DNA of 64,000 bases from the NCBI GenBank assembly GCA_021186555.1, contig JAJKFL010000042.1:46365480-46429479 (forward strand), in the 5' to 3' direction. Each line of letters begins with the position of its first letter. Positions within the stretch are counted from its first letter, which is position 1. The position numbers were made by a program, and so were the translations under genes. Shown here piece after piece: positions 12,735-23,777 of the stretch. The DNA comes from Reticulitermes speratus. Taxonomy: Eukaryota > Arthropoda > Insecta > Blattodea > Rhinotermitidae. The notes under the pieces were generated by a model. The model was given only the letters and a program-made list of their open reading frames with translations. It ran no database searches and had not been told where the DNA came from.

Positions 12735-13250
12735 ATGTTCTTGTGCGTAAAGGGGAGGTCTCCACCTCAGTATGCTTTTGTGCGTAAAGGGAGGTCTCCA
12801 CCTCAGTATGCTTTTGTGCGTAAAGGGGAGGTCTCCACCTCAGTATGCTTTTGTGCGTAAAGGAGGTCTCACCTCAGTGTGTCTTTGGCGTAAGGGAGGT
12901 ATCCACCTCAGTATGTCTTTGTGCGTAAAGGGGAGGTCTCCACCTCAGTATGCTTTTGTGCGTAAAGGGGAGTATCCACCTCAGTATGTCTTTGTGCGTA
13001 AAGGGGAGGTATCCACCTCAGTATGCTTTTGTGCGTAAAGGGGAGGTCTCCACCTCAGTATGCTTTTGTGCGTAAAGGGAGGTCTCCACCTCAGTATGCT
13101 TTTGTGCGTAAAGGGAAGGTCTCCACCTCAGTATGTCTTTGTGCGTAAAGGGGATGTATCCACCTCAGTATGTCTTTGTGCGTAAAGGGGAGGTCTCCAC
13201 CTCAGTATGTCTTTGTGCGTAAAGGGGAGGTCTCCACCTCAGTATGCTTT
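12735..13250. repeat. 37-bp minisatellite, about 14 copies
   Basis: The unit is TGCTTTTGTGCGTAAAGGGG followed by AGGTCTCCACCTCAGTA. An internal inverted repeat (GAGGT...ACCTC) could form a short hairpin. Copies around 12858-12900 and 12960 carry extra indels. A canonical CTGATGA stem-loop begins 26 bp after the array. Confidence 0.95.
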
Positions 13251-13275
13251 TCCATTTATGTTATTGTGATTCTAC

Positions 13276-13312
13276 CTGATGATGGCCCATACAAACGGCC
13301 GAAACATGTTGT
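13276..13312 (+). other. CTGATGA...GAAAC stem-loop motif (hammerhead-like)
   Basis: CTGATGA (13276-13282), one unpaired T, GGCC (13284-13287), a 9-nt loop, GGCC (13297-13300), GAAACATGT. The strict CUGAUGA and GAAA core elements and the self-complementary stem match the hammerhead pattern. The unpaired T between CTGATGA and the stem is atypical. Motifs of this kind occur in some Penelope-like retroelements, but I cannot assign this one. Confidence 0.5.
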
Positions 13313-13481
13313 AGAGTATAAATGCGTAGTGTTTACGGTGCTGTGTTCGTTCTCATAATAACAACGGATGTTAATGGATTTTCTTAATTAGTTCAGGGAA
13401 ATTCTAAGACGTTATGTGAACTTAGGCTGGACAACTTCCAGTTATTTTCCAATTTAATATTTCTAATCGATTTATCCCTCT

Positions 13482-13680
13482 ACGTCATAAGCTCTGAGCC
13501 ACACTTAAGGACGTTACGTCATAAGCTCTGAGCCACTCTTAAGGACGTTACGTCATATGCTCTGAGCCACTCTTAAGGACGTTACGTCATAAGCTCTGAG
13601 CCACTCTTAAGTACGTTACGTCATATGCTCTGAGCCTCTTAGGACTACTCATAAGCTCTGAGCCACTCTTAAGGACGTTA
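13482..13680. repeat. 34-bp minisatellite, about 6 copies
   Basis: The unit is ACGTCATAAGCTCTGAGCCA followed by CTCTTAAGGACGTT. The fifth copy (about 13620-13650) has several small deletions. Confidence 0.9.
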
Positions 13681-15118
13681 ATACCGCACAAAGAAGTTGC
13701 CTTGAAAAGTCTGTACTTCTTGCGACGGAGGACGTGAAGTGAACTGCTGGTTTAAAGCGCAGAAAGTCCTACAAAAACACTCTCATTCCGCAATAGTATT
13801 ATTTAAATCACATGTTTCGTTCCTATCTCCCAATTTTAGAGTCTATTACCCGTCCGCCCCGCACGACTATCACTGGTATACAGTAAAAATATGGAAACAT
13901 TTGCCCAAGAGGCTTCTAGATTACAAAGGACATTCAAGTCCTTATCACGTTAATGGACTATGAAACTGACCCACTGTAATTTACTTATACGAAATTCAAA
14001 GCTATATATTTTAGAGTCACAATAATTATCGCACTCTAACAGTAGCTCAGCACCTCCACCGTTTTTTACATTTCTACATAAAGCACCATAAAACTCTTAC
14101 CCCAAGGGGCTTCGTATATAAATGCGGCATGTTCTGTGACTGTTTTAATATTTCTAAATTTATTTTTTTTATGACATCCGTAAACTAAGGTACAAGGTGG
14201 CTGTCATTTCTGTCTCCTAGTCCACGAAAACAGTACTATGAATTTTGGAATGAATCTGGGATTTCGCCATAATAACCAGCTTTTCTAGCGGAGGCATACG
14301 GGAAGATATAACAATTGGTCACTATCATACAAGTAAGTTCCAATGGAAGTTCTCTTTGTTTTTAAATCACATATGTTTTTATGTCATATTTTTTGGACAT
14401 AAAATTATTTTGGGCAGTTAATTTTTGGTTAAAATTTTTTAAGGGGCTTTGATTTTCGTTACACGGAATATTTGGCGGGGCCAAGACTTATATTGGTTTT
14501 GTATACATTAAATAAACTGAACTAATTCTGAAAAGTATGTAAAAAATTATTGCAAATATCAGCCCAAATTATTTCACACCGGTCTGATGATGCAAGCATT
14601 CATAGGCAGAACAAATCTAATTAAAAGTTTAGCTTCTGAGACAAACTGTCACCTCAGTCCAATGTTGAACTCATTGGCCTCTCTTCCGCTAAAAACTCTA
14701 CAAAATACTCCCTATTTTTATATCGATTTAAAATTAAAATCCTTTATATTACATAAAATATATACATAAATATAGCAAAATAAAGAGCAGTTAAAGTAAT
14801 CCAAATTTGACCTTTCGCGCCCTTTAAAACGCTAGCCATGTCTACCGGTACATATTTACAGAAGTTACGAAGGCACTAAGGTACTTAAAAACTTCGGTGA
14901 CTATTTAACAATCGACGTAGCTTAACACGCCACAAGACTACCTTCATAATCCGATCTTCTAGAAAAGCTAGTAGGTCCTCAGCTACTCAATTCCTTGCAT
15001 GCCGGAATGTTCATCACCGTGTTCAAAACAGCCTGTCACTTGTCCCTAACCTTACCCAAACAAGTCTGGTCCATGCCCTCCAATTATACTTATTTAAGAT
15101 CAATTAATTGTTATCAGC
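13681..15118. other. Unique AT-rich sequence
   Basis: Short frames at 13739 and 14587 (74 and 60 codons) have no recognisable domain. No repeat structure seen. Confidence 0.4.
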
Positions 15119-15337
15119 TCATCTACTCCTAGGTCTTCCATGTCGTCCCTTTCCATCAAGTCTTCTCACTAAAACTGTACACATTTCTTTTCTCCCAGTT
15201 CGTGCCACTTTACCGTCCCAACTTATCCTCCATTTGGCTTGAATCTTCAACATGTAACTCGTCAAGTTTTCTGCGGTGGAGGTTCTGACACGTATTAGAC
15301 GGAAATGCACCTTATCTGGGTGTAGCCATTGTGTCAT
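15119..15337 (-). pseudogene. LINE (second type) C-terminal fragment
   Basis: A 72-codon minus-strand frame ends in SWDGKVARTGRKEMCTVLV and then GKGRHGRPRSR. This resembles the WxGHVARMG...VLVGKPEGxRxxGRPRxRW tail found after the reverse transcriptase in a common arthropod LINE lineage. Only the tail is left, and homology stops after GRPRSR. It is a different lineage from the GRGYGPVVRQ-type LINEs here. N-terminal residues of the frame (about 1-30) may not belong to the element. Confidence 0.55.
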
Positions 15338-15696
15338 GTGACATCTCCTTTTTCATTTCCATTTTTGATGCCTCTGCTGTAAATATGAATGGGGGAGAAG
15401 CAGGGTGGAACAGAACACATTGTTGGTGCAAACTACGTACGCTATATAATGAAATAGGTTGGGCCGGGTTATGGGAGGGTGAAAAATGCATCATCTCCGT
15501 CTCTTGTTCGGTTATGCGGTAACAGCATCCATCCCATTTTTACCCTGACCCTTATAGAAGCAAAGTCAGATAAGACTCAGCTCAGGTTATGTGACACATC
15601 TGTATCACACAACGAATTTTAAGGCAGAAGGCATTTTAAACTTTCAACTTCACGCCCTGCCCACAGTGGTTACTATATATACCGCCTTAATTATCG
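15338..15696. other. Unique sequence
   Basis: Overlapping short frames on both strands, none with a domain. No repeat recognised. Confidence 0.35.
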
Positions 15697-15945
15697 AGAT
15701 CTGCGCTCTTCTGGGGTATTACGCAGCGTCGAATGGCAATTCTTTACCGACGTTTCGGGACAACGTGTCGGTCCCTTCTTCAAGAGCCGAGAAATCCACG
15801 AAGTCCTTTTCTTCTTGCACTTTTTGACCATTGAAGATGGGACCGATACGTTGTCCCGAAACGTCGGTAAAGGATTACCATTTGACACTGCGTAATACCC
15901 CAGAAGAGCGCAGATCTAATCAACATCACGGGTTAAGCCTGAAAT
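15697..15945. mobile_element. Fold-back element F1
   Basis: Two 79-bp arms in inverted orientation (15697-15775 and 15839-15917) run from AGATCTGCGCTCTTCTGGGG inward to the CGACGTTTCGGGACAAC block, with a few mismatches. Each inner arm end has GGGAC/GTCCC stem potential next to GAAACGTC, preceded on the right arm by TTGAAGAT. The outer right side continues with AGCCTGAAATCA, as at 18090 and 43820. No coding capacity. It could be a fold-back transposon or an inverted terminal dimer of a retroelement. Confidence 0.7.
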
Positions 15946-16132
15946 CACACCTGAATTACTGTTACAAAGTTATACTTTTTGCCCACACGGTCACGTTAAT
16001 AGCAGTTATTTCCCAAACCGACATTTAAAAAATTAGACGCCTTATTTGTTTAATGCGCCACGATATCCGGAAAAGCGTTGGTATTTTCGAAGGCTCCCAG
16101 GCTTCACCCGTTCGTCCTTCTTTTAAGAGTAG

Positions 16133-16579
16133 TATTAAGATGAAGATGTCGACCTCGGTGGACTAGTGGTTAGCGTGCTCGCCACTGGACCCAAGGTTCG
16201 CGGGTTCGATCCCGACCGAGGTCGATGGATTTTTAAGGATGATAAAAATCCGTAGCACCACTTCCTTCGGAGGGGAAGTAAAGCCGTCGGTCCCATGTCG
16301 TAGATTTACGGCATGTAAAAGAACCTTACGGGCATGAATAAAAATGTTGCGTAAGCCAAATTGCCTCCATTTCTCATCCAAGTCTCCTGACTGCCTGCCA
16401 GATGGCTCTGGCGTGCACATCAGGATCGATAGAACACTAAGCGCGGCTAGCTGGCCGGTCACCAGCTGCCATGAATGCGCATGACTTAGTAACCTCGGCA
16501 AGAGGAGGCAAGAGGAGGCCCAGGCCCATATAGGGCTGTTGAGCCAAGAATTATTATTATTATTATTAAGATGAAGATG
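16133..16579 (+). repeat. SINE-C, full copy with 16-bp target-site duplication
   Basis: The tRNA-like head starts at 16151 (GACCTCGGTGGACTAGTGGT) with box B-like GGGTTCGATCCC, a Glu/Asp-type pattern. The body includes GTCGTAGATTTACGGCATG and ends with GGGCTGTTGAGCCAAGAA and an (ATT)n tail. It is flanked by TATTAAGATGAAGATG at 16133-16148 and again at 16564-16579, an exact 16-bp duplication. This defines a clean, fairly recent retroposition. Confidence 0.93.
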
Positions 16580-16745
16580 AGTATGGCGAATGGTGGAATG
16601 TTGCCGACAGGGGAAAAAAAAAGCATTCAGGAGAGAAACCTGTCCTAGTGCCACTTTGTCTACTAGAAGTCTTACATCGACTGGCCTGGGATTGAACCCG
16701 GACCTCCGCCTGAGAGGCTGGCGACTGACCGCCTGCTGCACGGCA
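16580..16745 (-). repeat. SINE-E copy
   Basis: On the minus strand: a head with box B-like GGGTTCAATCCCAGG, then a CAGTCGATGTAAG segment, CTAGTAGACAAAGTGGCACT, AGGACAGGTTTCTCTCC, an A/T-rich run and CCACCATTCGCC. The order matches SINE-E at 54075 and 48051. The antisense frames here are incidental. Confidence 0.7.
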
Positions 16746-16782
16746 CAACCAAACATTAAACTCTTGATTTCAAAATGCACCC

Positions 16783-16856
16783 TTGACTGTTTACTGTGTG
16801 GTAGGAACTGAGTTTCTAAATATAATTCAGAAGAATATCATGCTTCAAAGGGTTAA
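16783..16856 (+). mobile_element. 3' end of TTAA-flanked MITE
   Basis: TTTACTGTGTGGTAGGAACTG, then AAATATAATTCAG and CTTCAAAGGGTTAA match the 3' end of the element at 30789. Its left part is missing or displaced by the SINE-E just upstream. Confidence 0.7.
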
Positions 16857-17740
16857 TACCAGCTTGGAGGTACGAAGTGGAACAACAAAGTGAGGACAGT
16901 AAAAAAGACTTAGAAACTCCATAAGGAAGACTCAGCCTTTCTGCCTTCTCTATCGTACGTCACCACTGTCCTTTTTGTAAATAGGTTTTGTTAGAGGCGC
17001 CGTACTATACTTCGGCTGTACTCTAGAAGTGGGTCGGACACAAAATCAGTATTCCATGGCTGGAGACATAAATCTCTTAGAGCAGCGATGAATTAAAAAA
17101 TTTTCACAGATTTATGGACCTCGTTTGGCTTACTGTTACATGAAATTGTATTTGTTTTATGTCATAAATTTCACATCAGGCATAACGATGAAGCGCAGCT
17201 GGATGTAGAACGTGGAGCCAATACACAACGCCCCCAGATATCTACAGATTAGTATAAAAAATATAAATCATATAAGTGTCACAAGCATGGCGTGTCTCTC
17301 ATTATTGACCGAAAATTTGCATCTACTTTTGCGCTGACATATTCTCTTATACAATAATAATGTAAAACGTATTTTTAATGGAAATGAACGAGGGTTTCAG
17401 TATTAATATGAATTTGTTATCGCTAAAAATAAGGACTCCCACTTCCTACATGTTATTAGGTTAATTAATCATTTTAAGCATGAAATTAATTTCAAAAAAT
17501 TATAGTTCTAACCTCACAGTAAACACACTGCTTTCCCATTACAAATACCAACTGGTTGACGCTCTCCGGGGGAAAAAAATTTTGTTCCGAAAAATCTACA
17601 AGAAACATAGACATACCGTGTAACGAAAATAGACAGTTATCGGCGCTAAAGAAGATGGTACACGTATTTACCATTAATATTTAAATGGCTAATCGATGAA
17701 TCGCTAAACAATATCTTAACCAGTAATATTCGAAGTTGAT
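16857..17740. other. Unique AT-rich sequence
   Basis: No gene or repeat recognised. One 60-codon minus frame at 17492 has no domain. Confidence 0.4.
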
Positions 17741-18103
17741 ATCTGCGTTTTTCTGAGATATTACGCAGCGTCGTGTGGTAATCCTTTAGCGACGTTTCGG
17801 GACAACATATCGGTCCCATCTTTAAGGGTCAAGCCGTCCAAGAAGAAAATAATCTTTCGAATCTCGGGACGTGACGAAAATTAGCCTCCCCATAGAGATG
17901 TAGTAACCTTGCTTTCAGGCTTCCGTTTCGATGTTGATGAGATCTGCGTTCTTCTGGGATATTTCCTTCTTGAACTTCTTGACCCTTGAAGATGGGACCG
18001 ATACGTTGTCCCGAAACGTCGGTAAAGGATTACCGCTCGACGCCGCGTAATATCACACAATAGCTCAGATCTCATCAAAATCGCGGCGGAAGCCTGAAAT
18101 CAA
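17741..18103. mobile_element. Fold-back element F2
   Basis: The 76-bp arms (17741-17816 and 17994-18069) are homologous to F1, with the CGACGTTTCGGGACAAC core and the reciprocal GATGGGACC...GTCCCGAAACGTC. The loop holds a further partial left end (about 17910-17965: CAGGCTTCCGTTTCGATG, then GATCTGCGTTCTTCTGGG), so one copy may have landed inside another. The outer right end is GCGGCGGAAGCCTGAAATCA. Confidence 0.7.
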
Positions 18104-18862
18104 CATTCGTCGTAGTCACGACGGTAATTATGCTGTCTTAAAGGGTAAGACGCCGTGTACTTTAGTAGAAATGTATTGTCCTGCACCGTGTTATGCCCAA
18201 ATAAGCATCTTCAGTAACAGGCTGATAGCCTGATTAATCAGTAAATTAATATTTATTCAGAACATTCAAAGGTTATGTGTGAATGATATTCATACATTAT
18301 TTTGCACTAATAAGCATGCTGATTGAAATTTGAAATTACGTACAATGCTTAACATACTATTTAGAAATTGTTTCTCTACCTGCACCACTCCATTCTTCTG
18401 TCTGTCTGTCTGTCTGAATCTTATAAAGTAGGAAAAATTGTCATTAAAAATCACAAAATCACACAGAGCTTAGCTGGTGTGTGTTCTAACCCGGTAAACA
18501 ACAGACAATTCCCATTATGTGACCTTCAGGAGTAATCACACGCCGCAAATAAACCTGGTACTCGTGTGTTTACATTACGTGCCTTCTGTATACTAATGCT
18601 CCAGCTGCGGCATAAGATCCGCAGGACAGTGTTGTACGTTTCAGTAAGCCGCTCTCAAACCGCTGTCACGCCTCGCTGTGTATCCTTCCGCGGTCCGCCG
18701 CCACCAGCAACTCTCAGAATTCACGGTAAATACAATAATCCTTTATGCGAGTATTGTGTTATCATTTTAATGCTATTCGCCCTACCTATATTATTGTATA
18801 CGTATATTATTTTATTTGTTAGTGCCTTTTCCAGTTATGTTTCGTGAAGAAGTATGCACATA
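18104..18862. other. Unique sequence with a (TCTG)n tract
   Basis: A short (TCTG)n run lies at about 18399-18415. A 93-codon plus frame at 18566 has a hydrophobic C-terminal third but no recognisable domain or supporting signal. Confidence 0.35.
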
Positions 18863-19545
18863 TATTCATTCATTCATTCATTCTGCAGTCTGTCTCATAA
18901 CAGGTCCGTAGCCTCTTCCAAAGCGAGTTCTCCAAAGTGTGCGATCTACTGCTTCCTCTTTCAATTTCCTGTACCCTCTCGTTTCATTAAGGTCATCCAG
19001 TAGCTGCTTACGTCTTCTTCCTCGTCTTCCCGTCATTTCTATCCTTCCTTCTAACTTTCCTTCAATCACGTGTTTCAGAAGGCAGTTTCTACGCAAGATG
19101 TGACCAATCCAGTTAGCCTTTCTTCTTTTTATTGTATGTACGATATTCCTCTCCTCCTTCACTCTATGTAATACTTCTTCATTTCTCACAAGGTCGGTCC
19201 AACTGATCTCCATTCTTCTTCAGCACCACATTTCAAAACTTTCCAGATACTTCTGATATACTTTCCGAAGTGTCCACGTTTCAGCACCATATAAAGCTAT
19301 GCTCCAAATGTAGCACTTTACTAGTTTCATCCTTAAATTTAAGTCCAGTTTGCTGGTGAAAAGAGTCTTCTTCTTGTTGAATGCTGCTTTTGCCATGGCA
19401 ATTCTGGATTTAATTTCACATGTACACCTTGCATCACTTGTTATCATGCTACCCAAAGAGTTAAAGTATTCCACTTTCTCCGACTGTTTTTGATCTATCA
19501 TAATCTGTACTAGGGATGGTTGCCTCGAGATTCTCATTATATATA
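18863..19545 (-). pseudogene. LINE reverse-transcriptase C-terminal region, 5'-truncated
   Basis: On the minus strand this encodes the tail of a non-LTR retrotransposon polyprotein: EYFNSLGSMITSDARCTCEI, CYIWSIALYGAETWTL, ESFEMWC, then MEISWTDLVRNEEVLHRVKE, RRKANWIGHILRRNCLLKHV, GRRGRRRKQLLDDL and TRFGRGYGPVMRQTAE. The two open stretches (19558-19220 and 19213-18878) lie in the same frame. A TGA stands where the copy at 45868 has TGG (Trp after WC), and one lysine codon is missing just after it. The 3' end is an (AATG)n tail (18863-18883), as in the copy at 27571. An RTE-like clade is possible; I do not assign it firmly. Confidence 0.88.
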
Positions 19546-19940
19546 TATATATACACATATATATATATAATATATGCTTCTATAGGTTATTATGGCCATG
19601 GGCAAATCAACCCCCTACTTTTTACATATTCTGCCTTTAAGTAACAGTAAATTAATCTATCATGTATGCATAAAACATGTAATCTCCACGATTAGAGTCG
19701 GAGTACTTTAAAAATATATGACTGTAACAGGCTTGGGGAACCACCCACATACATTCTTTCTCTGATTCGACTGCAGTATAAGGCATATGAAGAAACACAG
19801 CATTACGCTGCGTTAATATGAGGCAGTTACCACTACAACTCTCGTGACAATGTTATAGGTATAACAGAAGAGCTATACCCATATCAGACTTACAAAATAT
19901 TTACTACATTGTGTTGTGCCTTCTTCTAGTGTATTTTATT
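19546..19940. other. (TA)n tract and unique sequence
   Basis: Alternating TA/CA runs lie at about 19538-19574. Nothing else recognised up to the (ATT)n that opens the next element. Confidence 0.4.
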
Positions 19941-21660
19941 TTTATTATTATTATTATTATTTACTGCAATTGGGTTTTCACCCGGTGGCAGTAGTCCTTA
20001 CACTAGTACACACAATACAAATGTTTTCACCCAGTGGCAGTAGTCCTTACACTAGTACACACAATACAAATGTTTTCACCCGGTGGCAGTAGTCCTTACA
20101 CTAGTACACACAATACAAATGTTTTCACCCGGTGGCAGTAGTCCTTACACTAGTACACACAATACAAATGTTTTCACCCAGTGGCAGTAGTCCTTACACT
20201 AGTACACACAATACAAATTGTTTTCACCCGGTGGCAGTAGTCCTTACACTAGTACACACAATACAAATGTTTTCACCCGGTGGCAGTAGTCCTTACACAG
20301 TACACACAATACAAATGTTTTCACCCAGTGGCAGTAGTCCTTACACTAGTACACACAATACAAATGTTTTCACCCGGTGGCAGTAGTCCTTACACTAGTA
20401 CACACAATACAAATGTTTTCACCCGGTGGCAGTAGTCCTTACACAGTACACACAATACAAATGTTTTCACCCAGTGGCAGTAGTCCTTACACTAGTACAC
20501 ACAATACAAATGTTTTCACCCGGTGGCAGTAGTCCTTACACTAGTACACACAATACAAATGTTTTCACCCGGTGGCAGTAGTCCTTACACTAGTACACAC
20601 AATACAAATGTTTTCACCCGGTGGCAGTAGTCCTTACACTAGTACACACAATACAAATGTTTTCACCCGGTGGCAGTAGTCTTTACACTAGTACACACAA
20701 TACAAATGTTTTCACCCGGTGGCAGTAGTCCTTACACTAGTACACACAATACAAATGTTTTCACCCGGTGGCAGTAGTCCTTACACTAGTACACACAATA
20801 CAAATGTTTTCACCCGGTGGCAGTAGTCCTTACACAGTACACACAATACAAATGTTTTCACCCAGTGGCAGTAGTCCTTACACTAGTACACACAATACAA
20901 ATGTTTTCACCCGGTGGCAGTAGTCCTTACACTAGTACACACAATACAAATGTTTTCCAACCGTGGCAGTAGTCCTTACACTAGTACACACAATACAAAT
21001 GTTTTCACCCAGTGGCAGTAGTCCTTACACTAGTACACACAATACAAATGTTTTCACCCGGTGGCAGTAGTCCTTACACTAGTACACACAATACAAATGT
21101 TTTCACCCGGTGGCAGTAGTCCTTACACTAGTACACACAATACAAATGTTTTCACCCGGTGGCAGTAGTCCTTACACTAGTACACACAATACAAATGTTT
21201 TCACCCGGTGGCAGTAGTCCTTACACTAGTACACACAATACAAATGTTTTCACCCGGTGGCAGTAGTCCTTACACTAGTACACACAATACAAATGTTTTC
21301 ACCCGGTGGCAGTAGTCCTTACACTAGTACACACAATACAAATGTTTTCACCCGGTGGCAGTAGTCCTTACACTAGTACACACAATACAAATGGACATAT
21401 AATATACATAAAAATAACAATACAAAACAAACTATACACAATTACAAAACAAAATACATACAGTAAATACAAGTACACACATTAGAACACCGTACACACA
21501 TTACAAAATCATCCACACCTTAACAAAAACAGCCACTCCTTAACAAAAACTTCTACACCTTACAAAAACACCCACACACAATACAAAAAAACACACGCAC
21601 ATTACAAAAAAACCCACACATTAAATAATACAAAAACAACAAAACACACATACTGCAAAA
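19941..21660 (+). repeat. 49-bp array element, forward copy (about 29 units)
   Basis: Array 19974-21393 with unit CAAATGTTTTCACCCGGTGG, CAGTAGTCCTTACACTAGTA, CACACAATA. A common variant has CCCAGTGG, another lacks CT in ACTAGTAC. The left flank is (ATT)n then TTACTGCAATTGGGTTTT. The right flank (21394-21660) is A-rich, with imperfect phrases such as ACACACATTACAAAA. The same unit and flanks recur inverted at 24236-25290, so the whole stretch is a dispersed element, not only a local array. Confidence 0.93.
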
Positions 21661-22920
21661 AGAAAGAGTAGCTAAGCCTAACTTAAAACCTAACGTATTC
21701 ACGTTCAATATAGAACAGCATTTACAGCCAGGCGTTCTTTGCTTTGCAATTTATTAACCTTCCCTACAGCCCGTTTATAAAATATGATTAAGGGTTTATC
21801 GTGTACATAAAATGTTAATTTACAGCCCTTGGCAAAATTGGCTTTATTAAAAATCAATATGACTTAAAATTGGAATTTAGCGACAACTTTTAGCAAAAGC
21901 CGTTCATATCAAACAAAACTGTCCTCAGACAAACAGACGGACAGATATGAGCTCCATATAAGGCGTTCTTTCTTAACTTGTAAGCAAAGAATAAACAATG
22001 AACAGCAGACTGTAGGTAGAACAAAAGGCCGTTTATGCTATATGTGTTTATGTTTCAGATAAAAATGACTATATATATATGAATGAAATACCATTTAAGG
22101 GTTATAATCTGACGCTCGCAGCCGTGTATCCGAGCAATCTATAATTTCACCCCTTTAATTCTAAATAGGAAAAACGTAATTGTGAATAACGTTACCGTAT
22201 AAACTTCCATTAAACCTAAATGAAAAAACTGCAGTAATCAAATTCCCTGACTACTCTGCATATCGGCCACAATTATACAGACATGGCTAGCGTGGAACAT
22301 AAAGTTTATATTTTTTCCCCCGTATTTATAAAATAACACCCTTCGAATGTCAACCACATTTGAAGGCTACAGAAATTAATTAAATAACACTTGGTCCTCC
22401 TCCACACGCACACACACTTGTGGCTGAGCCGTTAATTGGAAATGCAACCAACAGGCGGCCTGTTGTGACATTACTTTTCAGTTCGTAATTAACAAAATAT
22501 CGCTTTACACATTACGTCGTGACAACGTCGATTTATTGCTAGCAAACCTTGCAACATATACGACGCTGTTTCGATGTTCCTTTCACGTCACATAGTAGGT
22601 CAGCTTTCAAAAGGAATCTAACGAATATACGTTTGTAGTGTACAATCAGATCCCCTAAAATTTCTCTCCCATAACGACGCTCTGGTTTTTATTCGTATTT
22701 GGAAATTACAAGGTTCGAATCCTGACAGAGATCAACAGTATTTAACACAAAGCCTGAGGTATCCTCAAGAAGGATCACGGAAACGGACGACACTCCTAGA
22801 TTAAGCGACAGGATACTGAACCCCATTTAACAGGCCATTTATTTTAAAAATCGGAAGAAAAAATTGATGCAGTGTGTGGTTACAATAAAAAACACAGTTA
22901 ACGTTAAAGCCAATGGTGCC
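21661..22920. other. Unique sequence between the inverted array copies
   Basis: No gene recognised. A tRNA box B-like phrase (AGGTTCGAATCCTGAC, about 22713) lacks any other SINE feature nearby. Confidence 0.4.
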
Positions 22921-23180
22921 GATCCCAGTGGCCGCGCGGTCTAAGGCGTCGGTCAGCGGCCGCTCGCTTACTGGGATTGTGGGTTCGAGTCCAGCCGGGG
23001 GCATGGATGTCTGTCTTTTGTGAGTGTTGTGTGTTGTCAGGTAGAGGTCTCTGCGACGAGCTGATCCCTCGTCCAGAGGAGTCCTACCGACTGTGGTGTG
23101 TCTCAAATGTGTGTGATCGTGAAGCCTCGAAAAATGAGGCGGCCTAGGCCCCCAAGGGGCTGTCGAGCCATTAAAATAAA
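22921..23180 (+). repeat. SINE-A, full length
   Basis: The head GATCCCAGTGGCCGCGCGGT...GGGTTCGAGTCC is followed by ATGGATGTCTGTC, GTGTTGTCAGGTAGAGGTCT, CGTCCAGAGGAGTCCTACCG and GAGGCGGCCTAGGCCCCCAA. It ends GGGGCTGTCGAGCCATTAAAA. It is about 260 bp with a short A-rich tail. It serves as the local reference for the family. Confidence 0.93.
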
Positions 23181-23777
23181 CTGGTACATACAGTTACCAT
23201 TGTGCTTTTCAAGACACTATGATGCCGTGAGTATGTTACAGGCTGGACGTGTTTCGATTCCCTTTAATGAAAACATTTGTTTTTCCACACAAGCGTCACT
23301 GGAGCCCACAATGTATTTAACGGATACCGATGAGCCCCTTGCCTTCGGGGGGGGGGGGGGGGAGCGTTCAGCGTGTAAAACTGACCAGTCATTTCCACGT
23401 GGTGCCAAGGTTAAGAATGAGTGCAGCTATACCTCCACTCCCCATACACCTTCATGGTCTGCGCAACGACAGCTTTAACTTTACTTTGAATCAACTGCAG
23501 GTTATATGCGGTGAGGAAGAAGGGGTACGGTTGTGACAAACGATAAATCAGAGAGATTTGAAAGAAAGAATAATGACACGTTTTAGAAGACCATTCCGGC
23601 TGCAATAACTGACTAATTTCACGAGACGGGTTAATCTTCTTCAAATACGTTCCCTAAGATTCGTTTTAATATTATCTTTTATAATTTTCATATATTAGTC
23701 TCCACCGTCCATGCTGTGTATCCAAACCATGTTTCGTCTCAAAATAAACCAATACAGATGTGAATTTTAATTGTGTT
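23181..23777. other. Poly-G run and SINE-B 3' fragment in unique DNA
   Basis: A run of 16 G lies at 23347-23362. The stretch 23395-23462 (GCCAAGGTTAAGAATGAGTG, CAGCTATACCTCCACTCCCC, CACCTTCATGG) matches the 3' part of SINE-B on the plus strand. The overlapping frames here, including a 126-codon one, follow from these repeats. Confidence 0.6.

Noticed and set aside
22921-23000. Functional tRNA genes at the many box A/box B heads
   Set aside because: Heads are followed by conserved SINE bodies, tails and target duplications. Acceptor stems are imperfect and lack terminator-bounded ends.
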